Assembly: GCA_003993805.1 (NCBI GenBank)
Contig: RSEF01000017.1
Span: forward strand, 5,655,587-5,719,586
Source of the DNA: Himantopus leucocephalus
Taxonomy: Eukaryota > Chordata > Aves > Charadriiformes > Recurvirostridae
DNA: 64,000 bases
Direction: 5' to 3'
Shown here piece after piece: positions 40,726-52,400 of this stretch; position 1 is the stretch's first letter; every line of letters begins with the position of its first letter. Both the position numbers and the translations under genes were made by a program. The notes below the pieces were generated by a model. It was not told where the DNA came from, did not search any database, and worked only from the letters and a program-made list of their open reading frames with translations.

Positions 40726-40732
40726 TATAAAA
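40726..40732 (+). promoter_or_regulatory. SPTAN1: TATA-like box of SPTAN1
   Basis: TATAAAA in the context CCTTATAAAAAGG inside a CpG island. It places the start site near 40755, just before the non-coding exon. Confidence 0.65.
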
Positions 40733-40754
40733 AGGCGGGCGCAGTCGGCGCGGG

Positions 40755-40807
40755 GCGTCTGTGGCGGAGGGCGCGGAGCCGGCGGCGGGGACCTGCGCAC
40801 CGACCCG
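40755..40807 (+). other. SPTAN1: SPTAN1 non-coding exon 1 (start approximate)
   Basis: GC-rich leader from the TATA-inferred start to a good donor, GACCCG|GTGAGG (GT at 40808). Mammalian SPTAN1 likewise has an untranslated first exon and begins translation in exon 2. Confidence 0.6.
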
Positions 40808-40882
40808 GTGAGGCGACAGGCGGGGCGGGGAGGGGGGGGACACCGCGCCCGCCTTCATCCGACCCCGCTCGGGTAGATAGAG

Positions 40883-40922
40883 CCCCCCCCCCCCCCCCCC
40901 CCCCCCNCCCCCCCCCCCCCCC
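40883..40922 (+). repeat. Poly-C homopolymer with an unresolved base
   Basis: A run of ~40 C with an N at 40907, 75 bp downstream of the SPTAN1 exon 1 donor. Its length is unreliable. The G-rich complement may form quadruplexes. Confidence 0.85.
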
Positions 40923-43900
40923 GCTCCACCTTCCGCCGCTGCGGGGACAGGTGTAGGGGTGCGCGCTCCCCTCAGCCGCGGGGGAGGCTGAGGCCGGCCC
41001 TGCCTCCGGGGGCTCCCCGCGGCGCCTCGGCCACCGCTCGCTTTCGCCCTCCCTGGCGGCTGCTGCCGTGGGGGGGGTTTTATGGCGGGTAGCCGCGGCC
41101 GCAGAGCCGGGCCGGGGTCCCTCCACGGCCCTCGGGGGAAGGGAGGGGAAGGAAGGGCGGAGGAGCAGCCCCGGGCGCGGCGCGGATAAAGGGCAGGCGG
41201 ACGAGGAGCGGCGGGATCCGCCCTGGGCAGCCTCGACCCGCGGTAGGAATTTCATTCAGCGCCCTGGGGAGGGGATAAACAGGCGAGTAAATAGCAGTGA
41301 CAGCGAATCTCCCGTCCCTGGGGGAAGAGCGAGAGGCCCCCGCCTTGCCCGCCCTGTCCCTTCGCCCCTGTCCGGTAAGGTGTGAGGTAAAACCCTGCCG
41401 CCCCCCGAGGAGGAATCTCGGGGAGTGGGGGGGAGGCGGAGAGCCCGGCGCTCTGCGGTAACCCGGCGCAGCAATGGCTTCCCTCAGCAGCCCCAGCCCT
41501 GTCCAAGGTCAGGAGATGCAGCGAAGAGTGTGTGTGAGGGGAGAGGAGGAAGGGCAGCGATGGAGGGGCTGAGTGCTCGGTGATGGCTGGAGGACCCCTT
41601 CCTCGGGGGAGATGGGTCGCTGTGTGGAACACCAGCGCGTAAACAGCTCGCACAACGGAGTCGTCCAGCCAAGCAAGAAGACGTTTAAAAGAAATCCTCC
41701 CAACCTGTGTTCTTTCGTATATGTCTCATTTTGGTATATAGGTCAAGCACAACGGTTTCCTTTGTGAAAGAATCAGGATTTGTTCCTCCCCTGATTTCCC
41801 TTTTTTATTTTTTAATTTCACATAAATCACAGTAATGACAGTCAAGTTTTTCTCAATTCGTTGCACGCATACACCTTATCTGGTTACGGTGATATAAATC
41901 TATATTGCTAGATCATAAATATGTACCAATAGGGTAATCATTTGCCCTGATATTTAAGGAAAAGCATAAGCAATTATCACTGCGCTTATTTCAGCAGGTC
42001 CATGTTGACTGTTCAGGATTTTTGTCATGTTCAGGCTATTTTGTCATAAAACAGCTACATGTTCCAGTCTAAAATGTACGTGACTATTGAGCAGTCTTTC
42101 ATACATATTTAAATAGGTTCTTAAGAGCAGTTGTCTGGAGATGGCGAATGAGCACATTAAGGGGGGGGAAACCCAGCCAAAAAAACCAACTCCGCCTGAA
42201 ATGGTTCTGTATCTTTCTGGAAAAAAAAAAATCCATTTTCTTTTGGTATTTTGTTTTCAGTAAAGTGCCAGAAGATTCCCATGATTGTATTCACTGAAAG
42301 GCCTTGGTCAGGGATTCAGATTTGTTCAAAACAAATATTAAATCCCACTGTGTGATTTTTATGCATTTAAATGCAACCAGCAATGAGTTTTTCCATGAAA
42401 TCTTCATTTGTCCTTACTTATAAATTGTGCAGAGCAAAATAATGAACAAAAGATTGAAAATAGGATGCTTTCTGCTGCAGTGTGTGCAGGATGTGTAGCT
42501 GTAGTAATGAAATTGTTCAGCTGTGGAAAATATTTGAACCAAGATAGCAGGTTACATTGTTCATAAGAAGTAACTTATTTCCATTCCTGTTGAAAAAAAC
42601 AAACCAAATCAATCATCTGTACTGGTCAGATTGAAATAGAAATTTTGTTTTAAAATCTGATTTAGATGTAACGCTTCTATGAGATCCGTAGTTGATGAAG
42701 TTAGCAAACATATTTGTGATTGGGTTTTTTTAATAACAAAGAAAAGGGTGACAACAATAACAAAAATGTGGAATGGCAACGACTGTCTTTTAAGTGGTTT
42801 TTACACGGTTTTCTCGTGCACGGCAGAAAGGTAGGAGCGGCCTTAAATCTCTTGAAACAGGGTGGTATCTCTTGGTGTGAAATTCCTATTTCTCACTGTT
42901 ATGTTTATAACTAACCTTAGTAATTTAATAGGAAAAACTTAGAATCTTTGCTGCCTTATTTTTATCTACTTAATGCATTTATGGGGTTGTAATTGTTTTA
43001 TTCATAAATACGTTACTTTTTCGGGGCAACTAATTGCTTCCCTGGTATTGGAGGAGATAATACAAATTCCTCCCTTTTCTCCGCTACATGTTAGTATAGT
43101 GTGGGAGTTGTTTTTTCCATTTGTCCCTGGCGTGTAGGCAGTAGAAAAATGGGGTGGAGCAGACTGCAGATGCTGTGGATGGAGATTGCCAAGCGTAGTC
43201 CGGCATTGTGCTCCCATAGCTGACCATGGATCAAATGGAGTGGCAAGCTGCCTTCTCGCTGCTGCAACCGATACACGTTAAGCTATGCAAATGCCAAGAG
43301 AGATATGCGCTAGCTTCAGCAGGCACAAAGGCACATAACTGCAGTTGTCCATGAACTGCTTCAGGGATTGCAGCGTACTCATGGGGAAAATGCAGGGTTA
43401 GAGGAGGCAAGGAAATTTTCTGTTAAAAATTCAGTGGGTTAGTTATGCTTAACAGCTGCATAATTAGCCATCTCAAAAAATACCTTCTGTCGCAACTGCT
43501 ACTTGTCTGATTTTTTTACTGTGGTAATTGAAACTAAAAATCTTTGTAAGTATTTACATTCAAAACCTTCTTATGAGGTTTGTGTCTTTAAATTAAGCCA
43601 TGCCACTTGATTATGCTGTAGCAGGAAGCATCATTTGCCAAGTCCAGATAACTTTCTTTACTTTCTGTTTTGACCTTCAGCTTATGGTACTGTTTCTTTT
43701 AAACTAACTGGAAAGGTTAATACATACCAAATTAATTAAGTTTCCTTGTTGATATTTATAACCTTTTTTGCATGGGGAGGTCTGTCGCTTGCAATGGCTT
43801 GCGTAACAATAATGGCAAATTGTTGTATGTGGCAAGGAACCAAAAGGAAAGTATGAAACATGTACTGTGACGGAATATGTATTTAGAAAAAAAAAAAAAG

Positions 43901-46559
43901 AATTAAGCCATGTCCTTATGCCAGTCATTAGTTGAATGTTATCTTGATTTCCCCCTCCCTTTTAGATTCTACATTCCTCCATCATGTTGTCATCGTTTCG
44001 TAAAGTCAAAGTCCAGGTATTTTTACATGCATGAAGTGTCATCACCATACTTGCCTGCCTTTATTGCAATGACCTATTTGTAACAAAAAGCCATTTATTT
44101 GAGACTTTGTTCTATGTAGCAGGTACTTTATTTGTACTTCAGTGCTGAGTCTGATCTGCCTTTCCTTTAATACTTTGAATTTCCTAATTTCTGTGTGTGA
44201 TGCATGATGTGTGAGCGTTTTATAGTTGTTATAGTTCAGTGTGATCGGGTTCTGATGTGGATTAATTTTCTAAGAGATTTTTGTTTTCAAAAGTACTTGA
44301 GCAGTATCTTTTTACTTACAGCATCTAAAAGCCAACCATGGTAAGCTTTACATTGTAGAACATTATGCATTTGAAGTGGGCTTTTGTTCCCGTTCCATCC
44401 ACTTGCACAAATATATAATCCTTGTATTGTTGTGGTGTAACTGTTTATACATCTGTGGTGTTTTCAGATCAGTGATGGTAAAATAAATAGGATGTATGGA
44501 TCAAACTTCAACTGGGTAACACAAGCAACTAGATTTTATTTGGAAATTATAGTAATGTAAATGTTTATACTACAATTAAAATTATAATGAAAAGATAATA
44601 AATGAGAATGGAAAATGCTGGGGTTAATTATATAATATCACATTACCTGTAAACTCTGCATTTCTGCAATGCAGTCAAGGTAATTTGCTTTCTCGGGAGT
44701 CTCGGCAGAGTGCAGTCGTTGCCAGCGCTGTATAGTTTTATCAAAGGTCTGTGGTGATACTAAAAACAGAACAAAGCCAAAAACCCCTGTGTACGTAAAG
44801 GCACCAAATTCAGATAGACAATTCAGCTACTCTTATTTGAATAGTGGAATTAAATTTTTAAGACTAAATGCCTAAAAATGAGCAGGTCTTTAATCATCTT
44901 CCATATTTCAAAAGTGCATAGTTAAGGCTGTGCACAAACCCTCTAATCAGCCTAAATCACTAGCTTTGCAGCCTGCTTTAGTTCAAACAATTTACCTTTC
45001 TTTTTTCTTTTGATGCTACAGTTTCTTGTGTCCCTGTAGTACCTACCTGAATTTTGGGGCTTGTTTGAATTTTACCTGTGCTGCGGTTAGTCTGTATGAG
45101 ACTACGGCATTAAGCAATGACTTCAACACATCTTCGGTTTTTGTACTGCAGCACTTGAGTTATTTTTCTGGCTTGGAATTTGTAGAGGTCTGAGGCTGTA
45201 GGTGACCTTCCTTAACAGAAACCAGGAGTATTTGGACACGGGGTTCTGCTGCGCGTATTCCACCCTTCAAATTTCTTTATTTTGTAGGTTTAAACTCATA
45301 ACCAACCAAATGACTGGGCATTAATTTTGTCTCAATAGTCTGTTAAATCTCTAGTATAGGGAATGTGATATGACATCCTTCCGTTACTTCTTTGTAACAC
45401 GACATGCTCACGCAGTTCCCTTCGCAGGAGCCAGTGCTGTGCATACTTTTCAGAAGGTTTCTCTTATTTACCTGTAGTACCAGCACCTACTGACTTAGCT
45501 CTAAACTGGGCAGCCGTGGTTTTGTGTTTGAGACATACGTCGTGGTTTAGTTCTTCCCTAGCCTTTTGAGGAAGCTGTGAACGGAAGAAGTGAAAGTTGG
45601 AAAAGCGTATTTTATTTCCCCGCCCGCCCTGTCCTTTCCTTTTGAAGGTTATTTTCACATCCAATATTAGAATTCAAATTTTTTTGCTTAAAGAAAAAAG
45701 ATCAGCAATCCATTCGCATTCCCCAGGAGGGAAGCAGTACGGAGTAGCCAGTATCAGTTAAACGCTCTTTTGGCAAGACTTGGGAGGCATAATATTGATG
45801 AACGCAAAAAAATGCATCAAGCTGCTCGTGTGTGCGTGCTGGGGAAGCAGGGAGTGTTTGATAGGGAAAGTACTCGTATTACAGGCTGTTACTAGGGTCC
45901 TGTATGCTGAATATATGGAACGCCCATCAGGACTTGTCTTTAAGAGAAAGTCATTATTTAACTACATCTTAAGATAGTGATCTTTATATACTGATATCTG
46001 ATTGCTTTTCAGGCAAAGTCGTTTAATTCTTTAAGCTTCATGTAATTGTTCTTAAAAATACGCTAAAATCTTCTGTATAGCGCTGCGTGTATTTTACATT
46101 CGAGTTTTTAAATCCCAGAAAACGTGTTTTGGTAAGGGAAATGCTGACGGCTCTTATGTGTGTCTGCCCTGGTGGCAACGCTGTAATTCCTGTTTAACCC
46201 ACCTCGATACGGCTGTTTCCCGAACTTGAATGATGTTGCTGACATCATCGTTGTTGCACTGAGGTGTCTGTAAATATCTGCAGTTGTATATTCCCATGCA
46301 AATTTTAGTGTACCCTTTGTACAATTTGTGTCATCTGGGGAAGGCTAATCATTTTAGATTGACGGATGAGAGTAATGAGTTTGTTTTGGGGCTTTTTTGT
46401 CTTAAATTTACATGTTTTTGTTGGCTTTTTTTTTTTAAATGCCACTGCAGTGGTACAGTGCGAAGAAATGTTTCTGATTATTTTTTTAGTTAGACATAAA
46501 CTGACGAGTGGCTTTCTAAAGTTAGTCTTACAGCATCAAAGTACAGTGGCAAATGCCTT

Positions 46560-47100
46560 CAGGAAAGTTAAGACCCGCTGGTCTGGGGCTGTCTTTGCGA
46601 TGTCGCCTGCCAGGGCTCTTGGGAAGGCCGAGGCTGTGAACCGTAGCCGACCGGTGCCGTTCCTCCTGCCCGCACCGCCTGGAAGGTTCGCTCTGCCTGA
46701 CCTTATCAGCCAGCGCAGGCAGCGCCGGGAGGGGCTGGAGGCAGCAGCGATGTGTACAGGGCCGGGGACGAGGCCGGTTATCTGGACATTTGCGTACATC
46801 CCAATATAAGCTATGTTTTTCACGTTAAAAACATAAAGCACAACTTCTTGTCGGCGGCTCTCTTGCCAGGAGTGTATCCTAGCTGCCTTCAATTGATGTA
46901 GTTGAACCAGAAGGTTTAGAAACGTATTGAAGAACTGCTTCATATTCAAGGGGGGTACCGCAGCGGGAGCGTGAGAACGTCGGAGGTGGACTGCATCATT
47001 CTGCAGCATCGATGACTTTTGAGTTCAGAGCTCCCTGGTGACTGCTGATCGCGCTCTGGCAGAGCACAGACTTGCTGACGTCAGCTGATCCGCTGCAGGA
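46560..47100 (+). promoter_or_regulatory. SPTAN1: Candidate intronic enhancer (GATA + Maf/CRE sites)
   Basis: A GC-rich patch inside an AT-rich intron. It contains TTATCA at 46703-46708 and TTATCT at 46778-46783 (GATA motifs on the minus strand), and TGCTGACGTCAGCT at 47073-47086, 13 of 14 bases of the CRE-type Maf recognition element with a perfect TGACGTCA core. This is inference from motif grouping only. Confidence 0.35.
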
Positions 47101-48879
47101 AAGAACAGTCTATTATTGCTAGACCAAAGCACTTCTTTTACAATTGACTAGCTCGACTTACTGTAGTTATAAAAGGAGCCTTTCTTTTAACAGATTCCAG
47201 CAAAAAGATGAGCCAGATTGCATGACTTGTGTGGCGAGAGGCAAACCAGCTACTAGGCTAAATTACAGGAGGTCTCCTGTTTGTTTGGGTTTTTTTTATG
47301 TTAAACTATTTAATGATTTGAATCATTTAAATAATTTAAAATGATTTAAAATCACTTGGGCTGTGGAGGTTATTTCTAATACTGAAATAGAAGTTGACAG
47401 CAGAAGACTGTACAGTGTTCCAAAGACTAACTAGGATTTAATTTTCTCCCGGTAATGCCCATAACCAGAATAAGCAGAGAGACAGGCTACAGTCCTGCAG
47501 TACGTTTAGACTAACTGCCGCTTTGTTATTCCTGAAGACAATTCCATTTAGAAGCAGTGTTGTCAGAATTCAAACACAATGTGACAGCACAGGAAGGGAA
47601 GTTTTTAGCAGTAACTTGCTCTCCTGGAGGGAGAAGGCTGTTTGAAACAGGGCTTGAAAAAACAGCTGCTTCCTCAGGAAAACAGATCTGTAGTTGAGCT
47701 CAAGTTATGTTCAGGGTTTTGATCTTTTAATACCCAGCTACACTAATCAAGTGGAGCCTTTGGTACCACTGCCAGATGAAACCTGGACTTCATTTATATA
47801 ATACAGTCTACACAGACTGGCTGGTTTTTGGGTTTTTTTTTTCCTTGCCCTCTTTTGACAATAATGAACGAAACACCCAGGCCTAGAAGAGAAAGCAAAG
47901 CTGAATTTTCTTTCCTTCCTTAAACTGCCGCAATGCAGTTGGGGCTCAGAGTTCACGGGAGTAACAACTGCTGCTGAGACGGCTGTGCTCTTACAGGGTG
48001 GGACTGTTGGAAGAGAGCTCGGGAATGTGTGAATTCGCCCCCATATGTTCCTTTCTATCAGATGGTCCCTTTACAAGCTCTTGGAAACCAAACAGAAAAC
48101 ATGGCAGTATAGATCGCTTTCCAACCTGTGGAGTTTTTCACGCAATTATGCAAGATATGTGTCTAATTAAAGCATGTGGCTAACTAATGGCTAAATAACA
48201 ATTTAATATTAACAACATGTTTTAAGAGATTGCCCATGTCTTTTCGTATGCAGTTATAGACTGGATTTCTTCCCTATCTTTGATAGGATTGATGGGAAGT
48301 ACATTTAGCTTGATGCTTACGGAATTTATAATAAAAGCATTTAGTGTGCTATACATGTAAACACTTGTACATCAAGACACTAATTGCATAATTGTTCAAG
48401 CATGGAGTGTTTGTTGCAACAGCTTCTTGATATGCAGAGTGAGTTGTCAAATAAACGGGTAAATATCCAAACTCGGATGACAATAATGATACTACTTTTT
48501 AAATTTGTGTTGCAGTTCTGTTCTAATGCTCAGATCTCTTATTGAAAATCAAATTGCTTTTTGAAAGTTTAGGAACTGTGAAAATTAAAGGTTATCCCAA
48601 CTTTAATAGAAAGGAAATAAAGCAGAACAGTAGTCAGTTCTTTGCTGTCTGTGGTAACAATAACAGGTTTTAGTATTTAAAGCGATGCACAAGGACTTCA
48701 GTCAAAGCCATCAGAGCAAGATCACCAGTTGCACCAAGTGCTCCTTGACCGACTTGTCTAAGGTCAGATTGGTGAAGCGCTGTGAGCCTCTATATCAGCT
48801 TTTGAAAGGTTAGGTAGGGAGCGGCAGGGTGGGGTTGTAACTTTTTTTTAATTGTCTGAGCAAACAGAGAGGACGTGCA

Positions 48880-48915
48880 TCACACACACAGAGGGGGGNA
48901 CACACACAGAGGGGG
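48880..48915 (+). repeat. (CA)n / G-rich low-complexity tract with an N
   Basis: Two copies of an ACACACACAGAGGGGG-type unit around an N at 48899. It is followed by TATAGATA-type AT repeats to ~48945 and near 49058-49079. Confidence 0.8.
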
Positions 48916-49418
48916 CGTGTATCTATATATAATATAGATAGATACCTGTACTTATGTGGACCAGTTAGCTGTTGTTGTAATATTCTTACTTTAGTTTATC
49001 TATATGAAGTAAAATGTTTCCGGACCTTATATCTTGTACAAGAAACATGTTATGTCTATATATCTACATATATATATGTGCACAGAAACACATTTTTAAC
49101 AGTTGTATTGGACACTTGCATGCTACACATGTTCAAGATGACATGGCCGTTATATGACTGCAGCCATATTTTTTCCAAAACAAGTAGATGTTAAATGTCT
49201 TTGTAAATATTCCTTTCCCATTATTTCTCTTAGAAGTGTGCTTTTATTTATTTATATGTATAATATTTATATTTTATATACATACCTGCAGACACAGAGT
49301 AAGACCATAAGTAAACCACATGGAAGTTAAAAAAGCAGGCTTTTCTTTCACGGATCCCTTCCTACCCTACCACTGTTCTGTAATACAAACAAAATGTATT
49401 TTTTTTTGCTTTCAGAAA

Positions 49419-52400
49419 ATGGATCCGAGTGGTGTAAAAGTGTTGGAAACAGCAGAAGATATCCAAGAAAGGCGTCAACAAGTTTTGGACCGTTACCACA
49501 GGTTCAAGGAACTATCTTCTCTAAGGCGCCAAAAACTTGAAGATTCCTATCGATTCCAGTTTTTCCAGCGTGATGCAGATGAGCTTGAAAAATGGATCCA
49601 AGAGAAACTACAGATAGCGTCTGATGAAAATTACAAAGACCCAAGCAATTTACAGGCAAGTCCTACTGCCATTTTATGTTCCTGTACTATTAATATTAGG
49701 GTGTACCAGGTCAACTGGGGTAGACAGAACAAACACATAAATGTAATCTGATCTGAGAGTGGTGAAGAAAGATGGATGCAAATACCCGCAGCCTTGCAAA
49801 GTGTTCTTCAGAAGCCTGGTTTCTTTGCTGATATAATTGGAATAGTTCTCGTAATGAATTAGATACTAAATCTGTATAGAAAAAGTTACTCAGTGCAATG
49901 TAGTGTAAAACCAGCTTTGCTTAATCCTAGAATCTGTTGGACGCTTTGGCTCTGTAAATAAATGTGAATTAACTCATTGCTTCCACAAAAAAAAAAGATT
50001 TTTGTAGAAAATTAACTTGTGTGGGTGGAACTAGCTGATGGGTTATTAGATGTTTGAACACTGTGGTGTACAAGAGCAACATAATAATGAAATAACTAAA
50101 ATTGAGATGTTTGAATCCACCCGTGAAACATACGGTACAGCTATGATTTCAACTGTGCTATTTTATTGGGTTTTTGTCAGTACTGAATATGCATAAAATA
50201 CACTAAAAATCTTGATGCTGGGAAACGTGGAGAAGGGCTGTGCACCAAATCTCAGTCACGTTGTTTGATGTTTTACTTGTAGGGGAAGCTGCAGAAGCAC
50301 CAAGCCTTTGAAGCTGAGGTGCAGGCCAATTCGGGGGCTATCGTTAAACTGGATGAGACTGGAAATCAGATGATTAATGAAGGCCATTTTGCATCTGAAA
50401 CAATAAGAGTGAGTTTCAAATCCCCCCATTCCCCCTTACACGTTTTTCCTTAATGGCTTTGTGCAGATTGCATGGATAACTCTGTATTCTAAAATGCTTT
50501 TAAAAATTCTACAGGTATTTGATTAGTGAAATCACAGAGAATTTGTATTTGTAAAGCTTACAGATGTTTTTCTCTTTTGTGAGCACCTGGCTCATATATT
50601 TTCTTGGATCCAGTTCTGAGGTGAACTATCTGCTGGTGGAGTCCAGAAACTTGGACTGGAAAATCATCAGTAATTCAAAGACATTTTGAAAGTTGCAAGG
50701 CAAACGATTAATTGTACTTGGTTTTTTTTTTTTCCAAAATGGCACAATATCAAGAAGCGGCAAATTCACAAGGCCTGGTGTCAAGGATGCTGACCACTCA
50801 TATTTTTTTTGCTTATATATAGCATTTTAATTTTCTGCAATAATAATTATAAGTAAAACAAGCAAACATACCGGTAAGCTTCAGACATCCGATTTCTGTG
50901 TGCTCTGGCTCGGATCAGGTCTCTAGTGATCTTTACTTTCTGGTTAAGTTGTACTGGTCGTATGTTTGAATCTCTTTAAATTTGCATTCCACGGCTTTTT
51001 CTGTGAGCTCCAAATACAGTGCTCTGTCTGCTCTGTTTATCCAGCAGTGAACGTCTCTTACAACAGCTGCTTCCTTAATAACAAGCAGTAAGCTTTCTTC
51101 AAATCCTTTTCTGAGATCTCTTGTTGTTTTTTTCTTTCTAGATCTCCCAACCTGTGTAATGGAATGACAAATGTATTTTTAAAATCTTTGCTGCTACACT
51201 AGATAGGTTTACATTTGACAGTATTTGAGTGATTATCAATGTTCTAGAAAGTCTGATCAAACTGTAAATTTTAAGCAATGACTTGACTCAAGAGTTGTCT
51301 TTTACTCCTTTTCCTATGTATTCTCTTTTTTCTCTGGTTATGTTAGTGTTTTCTCTCTTATTCCCATGCACAGACATGTGTATACCCCACCAGTNTTTTT
51401 TTTTTTTTTTTTTTTGTTCTGCATACTGACTTCTTCTCTAGAACTCATTTTGTTAAACCTGCTGTTTCTGGGCCTCAGTTGTTTCACTGTTGGTTATGGC
51501 TGCATGTTTCTTTAGTGCAAAGAAGTTGTTTAAAGCTTTTTACTTTATAAGATTTGGCTGTGAGCTGTTACAACTTTTCAAAAGGAGAACTCTTGTGATA
51601 TTGTTGTAGTGATTATCAAACTTAACTAAGACGTTCATCATTTCATTGTAACTAAGAAAAGATGGTGAATAAGAAAAGCAGAAATTTTTTTTATACATTA
51701 TATAATAAAAAAACCCTAAGACAATGATTATTTTAGAAATCTCATTGTGATTGTATAATCTTTACTACAAATAGAAAACAAACCCACTGTGGTTGGGTGA
51801 TCTTAAATAATATTGTGTCTTAGCTGCTCAATATATGTTGTTATTTGTGTTCTGTTTGGAGTGGTAATTTGCCTTTTAATGGTTCAGTCTTTCACGCCAT
51901 ACCGGACTGCACAGCGCCCAATAGTAACGGCTACCCAAGTTGGGTTCCACATACGAGTAGGTGAAACTTTTGGCTGTGCAGTGCAACTTCTTTTTGCAAT
52001 GTCTTCCTTCTTCCTTGGTTGGCAATTTGCACTATCCTTTTGGGCAGTGCTAGGAAACTGAGTTGTGTGAGCTCTTTCCTCCCTTGAAACCTACCTAACT
52101 GAACTTTCTAAATGGATTACATGAGTATCCACCCATGCTGGATGTTCAAAAGCTTCTCTAGCGTGACTTTCAAGTTTCAGATCTCGATGAGCAAAGCGTT
52201 GTAGGTGATGGGTGGAGCAGATACTTTCCTGTTTTGCAAGTTGTGTTTCTGTGTGGGAGTGTGGTTTTTCTTTTAATTGTCTATAAAAGTTATGGTTGCT
52301 CCCAACAGTTTTGAAAGGCAAAGTGCAACCAGAGAGAGACTCAATATTAAAACTAGTAATTACTCTTAGTATTTCAGTATTATGTTACTTAACAATGTTG

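Larger units (their letters stand above)
40240..41520 (+). promoter_or_regulatory. SPTAN1: SPTAN1 CpG-island promoter
   Basis: A 1.3-kb GC/CpG block covering non-coding exon 1. It holds paired CTTTCCG motifs (40523, 40543, 40651, 40671), a perfect CRE (40704-40711), a TATA-like box (40726-40732) and a poly-C run just downstream of exon 1. Confidence 0.8.
40808..49415 (+). other. SPTAN1: SPTAN1 intron 1
   Basis: An 8.6-kb first intron. It starts in the CpG island, then is mostly AT-rich. A GC-richer island at ~46570-47100 holds GATA-type and Maf/CRE-type sites (separate entries). Simple repeats lie at 48880-48915 and ~48920-49080. No exon with convincing coding content was seen. Confidence 0.7.

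Noticed and set aside
40204..40956. A 250-residue + strand ORF over the SPTAN1 promoter
   Set aside because: Pro/Arg/Ala-rich, crosses the TATA box, non-coding exon 1 donor and a poly-C run with N; typical GC-rich chance ORF.
46366..46809. A 147-residue ORF in SPTAN1 intron 1
   Set aside because: Half is T-rich intron and half is a GC-rich patch with no codon-usage or domain signal and no good flanking splice sites.
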